Below, piece by piece: positions 9,900-19,955 of a DNA stretch of 27,687 nucleotides; within the stretch, counting starts at the first letter, position 1, and the number at the start of each line of letters is the position of its first letter. Under the pieces are notes generated by a model. It was given only the letters and a program-made list of their open reading frames with translations, ran no database searches and was not told where the DNA came from. Made by a program: the position numbers and the translations under genes. Origin of the DNA: Dinochytrium kinnereticum (taxonomy: Eukaryota > Chytridiomycota > Chytridiomycetes > Chytridiales > Chytridiaceae); NCBI GenBank assembly GCA_027604005.1, contig JADGJT010000314.1:1-27687 (forward strand), given 5' to 3'.

Positions 9900-10952
9900 C
9901 TAGAGAAAAATGACAATATTTGTAATGTTGTCATCTAGGTTGCGAGCATCCATTCCTGCAAGAGCTGACTCGGTAAGAGCGTTACTTGCTTTTTGAGGGT
10001 TCTTGTGCTTCCCAACCAAGGAAACAACGTCGGCCGAATCAATACCATCCCACAGCCCATCCGATCCAAGGACAAAGAAGCGATCATTTGAGTTGATTGT
10101 AGAAACTGTGACTTCGGGCTCGCATAACACACCCAATCTCCCAGCAACAGCATCCCCTAAGGACCTGGTCACCACCAGACTGGAATAAAGTATAAATAAC
10201 AAATGTATGAATAAGTACAGGCGGCCATATGTGAGAGGAGAAACGGCGAGTATCTTACCCTGGATAGGGTAAAGTTCCTTTAAAAATTCGAAGAGGACCT
10301 GAAAAGCTTTAGAAAGAGAATTAAACCCTCAACTAACCGTCTTTTGACTCTCCAATTTGAAGCTGCTCTATCCGAGCTCCACTGGATTTGACTCGGTCCA
10401 GTTCCACTGGATTGCTACAGGTATGATCGCTACTATATCAGTCAAGAATCATTGGTACGAACTCACGTAGTAAGCTGATGGGCTTGCCAGCGACTTCCTT
10501 TGGAGCTTTCTTCGATTCTTCCCAGGAGAATTCGGGAGTCTCCGACATTGGCAATGACAGCTCGGTCCTCATCCTCCAAGAGAATAAGCACTACAGCCGT
10601 GGTTCCTGACATGTACGTATCTATGGCTGAGTTGTCGGTCAACATCGAATTCACGGTGCTGTAGGTGCTTTTCATTGCCTCGGCCGGATCTCGCATAAAC
10701 TCGTTCTTTACAGACCGCAGCACCTCAGGGAAGATCTTCTTGACATAGCCGGATGCTTTGCCACCATCACTACCTATTGAGGTCTGATCACCAACACACA
10801 TCAAACAGCACGGATCAGTTACCATGCCCATCGAACACGGCAAATAGCTTGGCTCGAGGCTCCCCAACAAACAGGTCGTCGACTATGAGGTACTCATCCT
10901 GCTGCACGGTGCGCCGGCCAATGTCAGTGCTGTAGCCAAACGATGCTGGCAT
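9900..10952 (-). CDS. PP2C-family (PPM) Ser/Thr protein phosphatase
   Basis: Metal-dependent protein phosphatase. Exons 10952-10823, 10773-10467, 10429-10338, 10298-10259 and 10179-9900 total 849 nt, giving 282 aa, about one bare catalytic domain. Motifs run in PPM order: GRRTVQQDEY, the metal-binding LFAVFDGHG, MSGTTAVVLILL, ANVGDSRILLG, TTDHT, GLVVTRSLGD, VLGSDGLWDGI and DDNITNIVIF. The metal-ligand aspartates are all present. There is no extra targeting domain, so substrate and location are unknown. The fourth intron (10180-10258, 79 nt) is longer than average. The start codon is only 45 bp from that of TOM70 on the other strand. Confidence 0.93.
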
Positions 10953-10997
10953 TCTTGTACAACAATTGTCGTTTTCTACTTTTTCTGGGAGATCGTC
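10953..10997. promoter_or_regulatory. 45-bp divergent gap, PP2C / TOM70
   Basis: Both opposed start codons are supported by good N-termini (MPASFGYSTDIGRR for PP2C, MEKSSSFWDKNWR for TOM70), so all non-coding upstream sequence shared by the two genes is 45 bp. Core promoter elements must either fit here or reach into the neighbouring coding sequence. Confidence 0.55.
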
Positions 10998-13475
10998 ATG
11001 GAGAAGAGCAGCAGCTTCTGGGACAAAAACTGGAGGACGATTCTGGTGGTTGTGTCCGTCGCCAGTGTTGTGGGGGGTGCATCCTACCTCCTTCTTTCTT
11101 CCAGCCCGCCGAAAGGGCGTCCAGAGTCTAAGAAGGCCCGACGTTCTGCCAATAAAGAGAAGAAAGGGGGGAATGCCTTAAAGGCAGCCGAGGCCGCCGA
11201 ATCTGATGCAAACCAGCCTAGTGTGAGCGATACAACCGACGCCGAAGGTTTTCTTAAAATTGTTTACATGAGTGCTCAACTCTGCTAGCATCATATCAGG
11301 AGTTGTTTCCTCCCGACCTGACTGTGTTGTCCGAAGAAGTGAGTGGAATTCATCATATGTAGTTGCTAACAATGTAGGCTCGGTCAGAATTGAGCCAGAA
11401 GGCGAAGACCGTTGGAAACAAGCTTTTTGGTGAAAAGAAGTATGAAGAGGCGATTAAGTTCTATAGCCAGGCGATCAACCTCAAGGAGGATGCCGTATTC
11501 TACGCAAACAGGGCTGCTTGCGCAGCCAACTTGGTAAAACGCTATTCCAAAATTAATTGCTTACAATTGGTTTTCTTCAGAACCGGCATGAAGATGTTAT
11601 TAACGACTGCAACTCGGGTATAAGAACTCGTCTATAATTTGTTGTACCTAATTATGTAGCTCTCGGATTGGACTCGCGTTATGTCAAAGCTTTGTATCGT
11701 CGAGCTCAAGCCTATGCGTCAGTTTTGAATTATGAAAAGGCTTTGCTTGGTATGGTTTCTTCAATTGCTGGGTAAGGATCTAACTGCGACAAAGACTACA
11801 CTGCGATCTGCATGCTTGAGGAATTTAAGAAGGAAGCTTCCATCGCCGCAACCGATCGCATCTTGAAAGAAATTGGAAAGCAGAAGACCGAAGACATTTG
11901 GAGGTCTAAGGTTCCCCACCTTCCGAGTGAAACCTTTGTTACGGCTTATATGGACTCTTTCCGAGAAAGTAGGGAATATACCTTCCGGGTATCATTGACT
12001 TTTAGCGGCCAATGCGGCTATTAAAATCCAGGAACTGACGCCCGAGTCTGAAGCTGACAGCTTCGTCATATCGTCAAGCAGAGCTCTGACTGAGCGAAAG
12101 TGGACCGAAGCAATGGATCTTGTTATGGATGCTTTAAGATCTGACTCAGAAATATCACCTCCCTTTAAGGCATACGCTTTGAACATGGCCGGCACTTTCG
12201 CATTTTTGCGAGGCGAAGGTTTGTTATTTCTACGTTTCCTTCATTGACATAATTGCAGTTAGTCGTGCCGAGTCTCTTCTTGATGAGGTCCTCGTGATCA
12301 ACCCCTCGGATACAAACGCGTTGATCAAGAAAGCGTCTCTATGCATGGAGAAAGGTGATATAGAGAAGGCTCTAAAGAACTACGATCTTGCGGAGCAGTT
12401 GGACTCAAATAACGCGGATGTCTTTTATCATCGGTTGTTATCAATTGTCTATTATTTTTACTTATCCTTATTTTTTTTTTCTTCTTACTTCTTTTATTTA
12501 GGGGTATGTTGCAGGTTACAGACTTATAAGTAGTTTACTCTGTTTAAAGGCCAGGTGAAGTTTTTGACGGGGGATCTTAGTGCGGCTATTTCCGATTACA
12601 AACGCAGTCTTGCCATTGATAATGGTTTTGTTTATGCCCATATTCAACTTGGTGTTGCTATTTACAAGTCTGGGGAGCCTTCGCAAGCTACAACTGCTTT
12701 TGAAAAGGCTCGCAGGAAATTCCCTAAGAGCCCTGAAATCTACAACTACTTTGGTGAACTCTTAATCGATCAGCAGTCTTTCGAAGAAGGTAAATACATC
12801 GCCTCAATCTTTCAAACTAACAATTTCAGCTTTGAAGAACTTTGATAAATCAATAGAGATCAACCCTAAGTCGCCACTACCGTATATTAACAAATGTAAG
12901 TATATCACATTGCACTTAATATCGTGTTTACTCCATATATTTCTCTTTCGCATTTGGTAAAACAAACTCATCCGAACGGTTCCCTAGCGATCCTTTTCTT
13001 GCAATGGAAGAAAGACCCAAAGTCGGCTGAAGAGTTATGCCGAAAAGCTCTTGAAATTGATCCCCTCTGCGATATTGCTTACATCCAACTTGCTCAGTTG
13101 CTTATCCAGCAAAACGATTTTTCCGCCGCCATCACATGCTACGATGAAGCAGTAAGTGACTTCGTTGCTGTTCAGTCTCTTTTTATTTGTTCTTGGCCAA
13201 CAAAGTTTAGATCAAAGTGAGCCGGACAGAGGCTGAATTATTGAACGCTGTTTGCTGTCGGGAGGTTGGTTTCTTTTTCTTAAGTCTCAATATTACTTTT
13301 TTTTTTTTCGAGGGGGGGTTTACCAATGCGTTAAAGTTGGATGGTTTCATGTTCTTATTTGAAAAGAAATCATGTTTAACTTAAATTTTTTTTCTCTGCC
13401 CAGGCTGCCTCTGCTCAACAGCATACTTCCCAGCTCTACCCCGATATTTATGCTAAGTTGAGGGCGTTCGCCTAG
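10998..13475 (+). CDS. TOM70: Mitochondrial import receptor TOM70
   Basis: Outer-membrane receptor that takes carrier precursors from cytosolic Hsp70/Hsp90. Fourteen exons total 1743 nt, giving 580 aa: 10998-11247, 11289-11338, 11378-11533, 11581-11617, 11660-11749, 11795-11968, 12006-12218, 12259-12433, 12502-12503, 12550-12789, 12830-12895, 12988-13151, 13211-13264 and 13404-13475. An N-terminal anchor (ILVVVSVASVVGGASYLLL, residues about 14-32) is followed by a basic linker. The clamp TPRs include AKTVGNKLFGEKKYEEAIKF and DAVFYANRAACAANLNRHE; later TPRs include SLLDEVLVINPSDTNALIKK and SAEELCRKALEIDPLCDIAY. The end RTEAELLNAVCCREAA matches the family C-terminus. The 12434-12549 region needs a 2-nt exon to keep frame and TPR spacing. 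The last intron is 139 nt, the longest modelled. Confidence 0.93.
12502..12503 (+). other. Apparent 2-nt micro-exon (GG) in TOM70
   Basis: The exon ending at 12433 stops at CAT CG and the next clear exon starts at 12550 with GC CAG GTG. Joining them directly breaks the frame. Between them, TTTATTTAG|GG|GTATGTTG is a perfect acceptor, two bases, then a perfect donor, which gives CAT CGG GGC CAG (HRGQ). This restores exact 34-residue spacing to the TPR motifs on both sides. The flanking introns would be 68 and 46 nt. Confidence 0.6.
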
Positions 13476-13595
13476 ATGTTGTCGAGATTGACAACAAATT
13501 GGGTTGCCAGGGCAAGGCGATTTCTACCCGTGGTATGCCGGGAGATTTTGAATGGTGTTAGAGTATTGATGCGTTTTCTCCAATCAGGTTCATAA
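13476..13595 (+). CDS. Tiny ORF directly after TOM70 (39 aa), doubtful
   Basis: An ATG touches the TOM70 stop codon (TAG ATG). The frame encodes MLSRLTTNWVARARRFLP and more, ending LMRFLQSGS. It is rich in Arg, with no acidic residue before the Glu near position 24, which resembles a mitochondrial presequence or a very small membrane-associated protein. It lies in what should be the TOM70 3' UTR, and no family is recognised. It may be chance. Confidence 0.15.
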   Translation: MLSRLTTNWVARARRFLPVVCREILNGVRVLMRFLQSGS

Positions 13596-13656
13596 AGTGA
13601 ACCAGGTCGCACAATTTGAGTGCAATAAAACTGTCTGCATTGTATTGTAACTCGAG

Positions 13657-14031
13657 ATGCATAAAAAGAAAACCGGCCTCCTGCCGATGTCGCCGGGACT
13701 GCGCACATCCTCAGAGGATCAGGAATTCACCAAGAACGATTTCAAAGCAAGGAAGCGCTTACAAAAAGCATTCACAACAAAAGTTATTGTGTCTCTTGAA
13801 CTGCCGCGGAAGTCCTCGGAATTACACTGCTACGAATGCAACAGATTGAAATGCTTTCAATGTGCTGAATGCGACGCAGGACGGAGCTTTGTCAAGCCGC
13901 CGCAGCCAACAAGGACCGTGAAGAAGCGCGAGACATGTTGGCAAGAAAATATATTTTATGACACTTCTTCGCGTACATTCAACACAAAAGTAGATGATGA
14001 AGGAAGGCCAATAGTAGGAAGGAATAGATAA
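13657..14031 (+). CDS. Small Cys-rich hypothetical protein
   Basis: Uninterrupted 124-aa frame on the strand after TOM70, unrecognised. The N-terminal half is basic (FKARKRLQKAFTTK). The centre holds a cysteine cluster, LHCYECNRLKCFQCAEC, with CxxC, CxxC and a further Cys that could bind zinc; another Cys follows in RETCWQENIFYD. The end is GRPIVGRNR. The Cys segment could instead be intronic: a donor-like gttattg follows the TTK codons, and ATGCAACAG makes a possible acceptor, though the frame would then change. A short intron-less gene with this spacing is plausible in such a compact genome. It converges on RAD51C. Confidence 0.45.
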   Translation: MHKKKTGLLPMSPGLRTSSEDQEFTKNDFKARKRLQKAFTTKVIVSLELPRKSSELHCYECNRLKCFQCAECDAGRSFVKPPQPTRTVKKRETCWQENIFYDTSSRTFNTKVDDEGRPIVGRNR

Positions 14032-14116
14032 ATTGTATGAGGGACGTGTCTTCTTTTGGTATGTTCTTTAATGCTACATTCTATATTTTCTCTTGCCGTC
14101 AACTCTGATTCACTCA

Positions 14117-15379
14117 TCACACAACCCTTCTCCCTAAACACCAGTTTGACATGACATCATTTAAAAGCTTACTGTTATTTGGAATGTAGCTGATCCATAA
14201 GGCAGATGACTGGATTTCGTGATTCGAGCTTGCCTAAAGACATAAGTCCTAAAACCAGAATTTAAAGTAATAATGCCTCGTTGTTCCCATCCACCCAAAC
14301 TCTAATCTAGTCACGCAGGCATGACCCCAGCTTTCTCCTTCAAATAATCAGGTCCGATTTTGACTGGAAAACTAAACCTAGTGCTGGAATATATAATGCC
14401 GAATCGCCACTTCGATCTGACGAGGTCGTCAAGTGATTCACCATAAGAATCTATATGTTGCTTCAATAATCAACGCCAGATTCACGATAATACCGCAAGA
14501 TCATTTATGCAAGCTATGCGTCTGAGGCTTTGTGCAGCTTTGTGGAGTTCTCTACTTCTACGTCCCATGTCTGTAAAACCGTATCTAAAATGGAATGCAA
14601 AGCTATCAAACACAATAAGTTTGACCTTTTTTATCACATTTAGACGTTGGTATGAGATCGTGCAAACCGATTGAAGAGATTCCAAGATTGTGGGAAGGTT
14701 CTGTATCAGGGATTCAAGTGCCACACAGTCAAAGATTCGATAATAGTGGATTCGGGAAAGGATACAGTCCACTGACAATGAAGTTAAACCTGACACTCTT
14801 CCCGCCATTTTTTCAAGCCGGTCTGCGAAAAAGCTTCCTTCGGTATCTGGCCACAATGAATCTTCAAAGAGCGTTAAGTCCCATACCAATGTAAATGACC
14901 TGAGGGTATGAGTCGTTTGTAGCCAAAAGTTGAGCATTAGCGCAAAGCTGCATCCTTTGATCAGAATATAAGCCTGGTAATAAAGTGGGGCTGTGGCATA
15001 CGCTAGTTGTGTTTTACCTATCCCAGGAGGCCCATAAACTTCCGTTAACGACCCCATGGGAATCCCAACCCCACCCAGAATGGCATCAAGCTGTGTGCAG
15101 GAAGTTGAAATACCGCGGGCAAGGATATGACCGACAGCCTTTGGTTGAAGTCGCACTTCAATGTGTCAAGCACAGCAAACTTAAGCAGCACAAACATGTT
15201 CCGAGCTTTTCACCAATCTCCTCTTGAGCTTCCAAACTCACGGTATCCTTGAACTCTTTACGATAATGTGATGGCCGGTTGATGTCGATCGCCCTTTTAA
15301 AGCCGGATTGCAGGAGCGCATCCCTGGCTTCGGGGCTAAGGTCTAGACTTGAAATGGGTCTGGACACAACGGAATACAT
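14117..15379 (-). CDS. RAD51C: RAD51 paralogue RAD51C
   Basis: RecA-fold ATPase of homologous recombination; known RAD51C works in the BCDX2 and CX3 complexes. Exons joined by phase give the N-terminal helical region (ISSLDLSPEARDALLQSGF), LQPKAVGHILARGIST, LDAILGGVGIPMGSLTEV, Walker A GPPGIGKTQLAMQL, IDTEGSFFADRLEKMAGR, ILSRIHYYRIFD, Walker B KLIVFDSFAFHFR, NDLAILMVNHLTT and ALYIPALGESWGHA. This order and wording match RAD51C better than RAD51 or DMC1. Clear introns include those splitting the Walker A helix and the IDTEG aspartate. The last exon is uncertain: with a 27-nt intron the protein ends at 14117, otherwise it ends at TAG 14249. Confidence 0.88.
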
Positions 15380-15427
15380 TCAGTGAAATTGTCAACTTGG
15401 ACACCAGCATGCTTTATTCAACTCGCT

Positions 15428-17785
15428 CTATTCGGCTGGGGGAGGGCATCTGACCATGTCGGCTTTGGATATTGGGGGTAGAAGGGTATGGGCCACTCTC
15501 TGAACCCTACCCTGAATGGCCTTAATAACTGGACGCCTCGCATATGGTAGAGTTCCGTCCGGCGGTTTAGGTATTGGGAAGTTGGTCGGAGATATTGTAA
15601 TGGATAAGTCCAAGAAAGCGCAGAGATTTTTCGAGAACGCGTCGGTCATTTGATACAGTCTTCCTAGCTTTGCTTCTTGAATCCGGTGACGGAGAAGTAC
15701 CGATTGCAATCTCGATGTCAAGTCGCCCAGGCCTAATCTGGTCAGAGATTCGTCATAAACGGGGCACTGATCTACCATTTTGAAAAAAGTCAAGAAGGTC
15801 TTCGTATTCTCCTTGCCACCGTTTGCATCCCGTCTGCGCACTGTAATTCCGATCAATGCGTTTTAGATCGCGCGGGCATAAGGGGGATGATGTAGCCGCT
15901 ACCGAGTTTGGGCGCTTGGCGTCTTTTTGCTCATTAAAAGACTTCCTGAATCCCTGAAGCCTCTCAACGACACCGTTAAATACTCCATCAAGTGTCGAAA
16001 GTAATTCCTTATTATGCAGTGCCTCCCCTCTTGTGACGGGCTTGATTATTGGCAAGATCTTAGATGCCGGAAATGAAAGGAGTATGTTGAAAAGTAGGCA
16101 AACGTCCTCAGGAAGTTTTCTCCACATAAATGGAGACCTATAAAGTCTTGAAAGAGCTGAGAGACCCCGCTTCAACAAATTACTTGTGACATTGCTTGCA
16201 TCTTGATCGAGTAATTCGAGGCTAATAACTAGCAGAATTTCGTTAGAGGCCGATTCGATACTTCTTATAGGTTTTGAATGACCGGCCGTTGCCAAAACAG
16301 CATGTTTTTCTACCATCTCAAGACACCATGATATAACCCCTTTCGAAGTGTCAATAGCATCCGTAAGAGGAGGTAGTAGCCGAGTCAGTTCCTCCTTATG
16401 TCGTGGAAGCGTCTCTAAAGCCGATTGCAATATTCGAAGTTCCGCTGTCCTCTGGATTATGTTCTCTGAATACGCTCTAGAAAGGCATAGGATGATAACC
16501 AATCCCTCTTCTGCCATCAGAGTGGAATTGAGGAAGTGACGAAGACTATGAGTAAGCGCATCCGCTCTTGCTCTATTGTAGCATCGCGTAAAATTGATAT
16601 CTGCCTGGAGCTTAAAGACATGAATACTGTAAAATCTGCACTTGAAACTCTCTACTCACAAATGCTTGTAGGCTATGGTTAAGAGATAGAATTTTCAAAA
16701 TAAGCTGGATAACTTGGGTTGAGTGCAACTCTCTTTCGAGTCTCCTTATCGCTATTAGCTATGAAAACAAACAGGAAACTCACATTTTCCTAATGATTTG
16801 GAGTGCATTAGCAACAAATTGAAGAACCTCCGGCTGTAATATTGATAAAGATAGTCCAGACGGCGTCAGAGAATCAAAAAAGGAACAATATATTTCCAAA
16901 CAGTAGTCGGCGGTTCCTTCCCTATGTGGTATCAGTGATTCATTTGAGTCATCATCCATACAGTAAACTCAGTAGCATGGTTGCCTTCTCCAAAATGCTC
17001 CTCAAAACTTCGGCCTCAATCTGTCTCACAAAGCATGGTATATTATCCTTCATATTTCGCAGCAGAACTTGCAAAGCATCCACGACATATCTGATTGGAA
17101 TAAGAAAAGATCTTTACCAACTACTTTAACTAAATGCACCGCACCTTTCAAGATCAGCGTTATCATCCATGAGAACACTTCGGATGTCATAGTCAACAGC
17201 AGTAAAACAAGTATGCAAGATATTGATAGCGCTTTGCATTCTTTCCGAGTTGGAGTCGGTTGCAGAGAAGTGATTCGAACGAGCTAATTCACCAAGCAAG
17301 TCTGCTAAATCCCATAGGATGTTTCTAGGATGAGCGAAAAAAAGAATGGCATTTTTCTGGCATCATTAATCAAAGTAGCTTGTCGTTAAGACTACCTTCA
17401 CGTCTTCGGCTGCATGTGCTGAAAGACAACGTGAGTTGGCCAAGTCATTGGTCGATATAAACAAGAGTTCCTCAAGAATACGAAGCACATTTAAAGATAT
17501 CTGTAACTGGTTAGAAGCCAAAAGTGGCAAGCTTGTTGAATACTGAACCTGGGCGGTAGCGAAGTTGAGTAGAGGAGATAGACACTCTATGGCATCGACA
17601 TGATCCTGGAACAAGAGCCTCCGCTTGATGGCATCGGACTGCGACCTTTTAAAAATAAGCGATGCGGGACCTTCCTTGAGAACTTACCTCTTGTACAGGC
17701 AGTGGACAGCGGCGGCTCTTGCATGAGTGTCCCCGAGACTTGTCAGCTTATTGAGGAGGTTACAGAAGTCACCCAACTCTGACAT
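15428..17785 (-). CDS. Large helical protein of unknown family
   Basis: Not recognised. Open frames joined by short introns run from an ATG at 17785 (MSELGDFCNLLNKLTSLGD) to TAG at 15428. The first intron sits after VHCLYKR, and a later one (about 15734-15776) joins DLLDFFQNG to LGDLTSRLQSVLL. The middle junctions near 17300-17400 and 16880-16960 are not settled. The product, roughly 650-700 aa, is rich in Leu, Ile and Ala, with repeated amphipathic helices (LNVLRILEELLF, VLQFVANALQIIRKM, LLKRGLSALSRLY), suggesting a HEAT/ARM-like scaffold. The C-terminus is basic and proline-rich (PIPKPPDGTLPYARRP). A symplekin-like or other complex scaffold was considered, but no signature motif supports it. 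It lies 48 bp upstream of RAD51C on the same strand and 41 bp from RPB11 on the other. Confidence 0.6.
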
Positions 17786-17826
17786 TTCACTGCGTAGTTG
17801 CACAAGGAGGAAAGAAAGGACTAAGA
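17786..17826. promoter_or_regulatory. 41-bp divergent gap, unknown helical protein / RPB11
   Basis: This is the whole non-coding stretch between the opposed start codons at 17785 and 17827. The RPB11 start is secure because MNAPDRYE matches the known family N-terminus. It is purine-rich on the plus strand (gaggaaagaaagga). Confidence 0.5.
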
Positions 17827-18341
17827 ATGAACGCTCCTGACCGATACGAGGTGAGCGACTTTGAAGAAACCTCCAGAGCTTACGCCATGCATGTCTGCAG
17901 CTATTCCTTATTCCCGATGGGGAGTCGAAGGTCACCATGGCGATGGACAGCAAGATTCCAAATGCTGCCCTTTTTACCATACTGAAGGAGGACCACACGT
18001 TAGGGAACATTCTTAGAATGTATTGCCGCAGCGAATTCGTCTTATGACCTTTAACTATTTGCATAAGGCAGCTTCTGAAAAACCCCAAGGTCCTTTTCTC
18101 TGGATATAAAGTACCGCATCCTCTGGAGCATACATTCGTTCTTAAAATTCAGACGACTCCAGATGCAGCACCTTTGGATGTTCTCCAAGGGGAGATCAAT
18201 AATTTAATTAACGAGGTTTCTAACATAAAGCGAAAATTCCAGGTAATGACATGTATTGCTACTCATTCTAAAATGCTTCAGGATGAACTCACTCTTCATG
18301 ATCTTGGAGGAGATAACGACAGGATAGACAGCAACTTCTAG
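17827..18341 (+). CDS. RPB11: RNA polymerase II subunit RPB11
   Basis: Small subunit that pairs with RPB3 to nucleate assembly of RNA polymerase II, the counterpart of bacterial alpha. Exons 17827-17850, 17901-18019, 18068-18242 and 18282-18341 total 378 nt, giving 125 aa (usually 115-120). Landmarks: MNAPDRYE at the N-terminus, [19 protein letters not shown] (the alpha-like motif), [20 protein letters not shown], and [11 protein letters not shown]. The C-terminal helix [15 protein letters not shown] ends the fold and a short acidic tail follows. The intron before QLLKNP splits the ATG methionine codon of RMQ. The stop is 3 bp from the DRC10 stop on the opposite strand. Confidence 0.96.
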
Positions 18342-18344
18342 TCT

Positions 18345-19923
18345 TTATTTCTTTTTCTTTCCACCAGTCTTGTTCGCAGCGGCTTTCTTTTTCAGGAGCT
18401 CTTTCCTTACTCGATACCCTCGGTAAACTGCCTGTATGAGAGTCGCAGCGTCCATCATTCGTCGATGCAACTTTTCTTGCTCCTTTTTTGCTTCCTGAGC
18501 AAGTCTTCTCTCCTCCATTATCCTCTCGTACTCACGCTGCAGCTCGTTATATCTCGCTTGAAGCTCGTCGAGTTGCGATTTCTCTTCCATGTAGATTGCC
18601 TTTTTTATATGGTTTAAAGGAGGTTTATGTTTGTATAGGAATTGAGATACCGCAAGTTAGATAGGCTTCGTTAATAAATGCGTTCTTCCCACCGTTAAAT
18701 CTTCAAGCTCTGATTGCTTCTCGTCCATGTCTTGATCGTATTTATGAATCCAATTCTCTACTTCCGATTCAATTTTAAACTTCTTTTTCCGAAGCTGAGC
18801 CTCTTCCTCTCGGTTTTTTTTTGTGAGATCACTCAGCTGGGATTGCAAGGAGGATATTTCTTGCTTCATGCTCGCTTCCTTGAATGGCTGAGTATGATTC
18901 TAAGGCTGTCATTTTTCGTACCTTTTCCCTTGCCGTTTGCATCTCTTGATCCTCCTTTTGCTTTGATCTACTTTCCATTCGCTTGGTAGTCTCCTCCGCT
19001 TGTTGCTTAATGTCTCGAAGTTCCTCTGCAATACATTATTATTCAATAAATTACTGGGGGGCACCTTTAAGACGTCGTATAATTTCGTTTCTTTTGTTAA
19101 CTTCTGCAGTCCTTTCCTTTTTAGCCTTTTCCACATCATCTTTCAATGCACGAACTTCATTGCTGGTCTTGCAAAAAGTCAATGACAGTCTGTGCATGCC
19201 ACTCTACCCGCTGTTCCTTAGCAATGATAACAGATAGCTGATCTTGCCGAGCCTTTTCTTCCTCCACGGTCGTTCGTAGCCTCTCGTACACAAGGCCTTT
19301 GATTTCACTAATAAGGGATTCGAACTGAAGTATTGGTGGGTTTTTAGTGAACTTTAGGTACTTCAGCTTAGAAGTTGTTCCAGGAGTCTGCATGACATGC
19401 CGGCATATACTGCGAGTCAGTGTTCTTAGTGATTTGCCAACTTCTTTCATCTCGGACTGAAAGTGAATTAAAATTCAGTACCATTTGAAAGCTGAAAATA
19501 CATTTAACTCCTCTGCGTCAACGGATGACTTATCCATCTGAGCTCTCTTTTCTGCCAGGGCCCTGTATCTTTCCTCAAGTCCTTTACATTCCTATTCAAA
19601 CCATTTAATCCCAAAGCTTTCAGTTGATCTATCACCCTTATCATCACAATGGTCTCGGAGAGAAGAGAGTTATTCGCACGCCTGTCTATCGTGTCTGGCA
19701 GCATATCCACAATTTGTATTTTGGTCTGCAGCTCCTGCAGCACCGACATGATCCTCTGCGACTCGACATTTGAAAGCTTGCTGGATATAACAACTTCTTC
19801 GTTTCCCAGAATAGCGTCGTTGGGTGAGGCAGAGTCTTGGTGGGCAGCAGCAGCAGTGCCAGCGATGGGTGGAAGAGGCGGGTCCCGTGGGAACGAGAAG
19901 GTTTTACCAATTGTCATGGCCAT
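18345..19923 (-). CDS. DRC10: Dynein regulatory complex subunit 10 (IQCD-like)
   Basis: Axonemal coiled-coil protein of the nexin-dynein regulatory complex. The ATG at 19923 (MAMTIGKTFSFPRD) is preferred; an in-frame ATG at 19974 would run into the ODAD3 coding start. The N-terminal part carries KLSNVESQRIMSVLQELQTK, close to the IQCD pattern of SVExQR followed by VLxE. Coiled coil follows through ECKGLEERYRALAEKRAQMD, VEKAKKERTAEVNKRNEI and EVENWIHKYDQDMDEKQSEL. Near the C-terminus is one IQ motif (TLIQAVYRGYRVRKELL), then a lysine-rich end GGKKKK. About six short introns are inferred. DRC9 (IQCG) is the main alternative, but the N-terminal motif favours DRC10. Confidence 0.82.
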
Positions 19924-19955
19924 AATTTCTTGGTTGAATCTGACAATTTTTGACA
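19924..19955. promoter_or_regulatory. 32-bp divergent gap, DRC10 / ODAD3
   Basis: This AT-rich stretch between the two start codons contains AATCTGACAAT and a second TGACAA just before the ODAD3 ATG. An identical AATCTGACAAT lies just before the ATG of the RUN-domain gene at 22151. Both flanking genes encode axonemal proteins, so co-expression is expected. Confidence 0.5.

Noticed and set aside
17684..18088. Long minus-strand open frame running back through RPB11
   Set aside because: Its part beyond 17785 is antisense to RPB11 exons and has no family resemblance; the unknown gene is taken to start at the ATG at 17785.
19146..19186. A 19-nt intron in DRC10 (GTCATTGACTTTTTGCAAG)
   Set aside because: An upstream in-phase GTAGAG donor gives a normal 40-nt intron with the same acceptor, so no record-short intron is needed.
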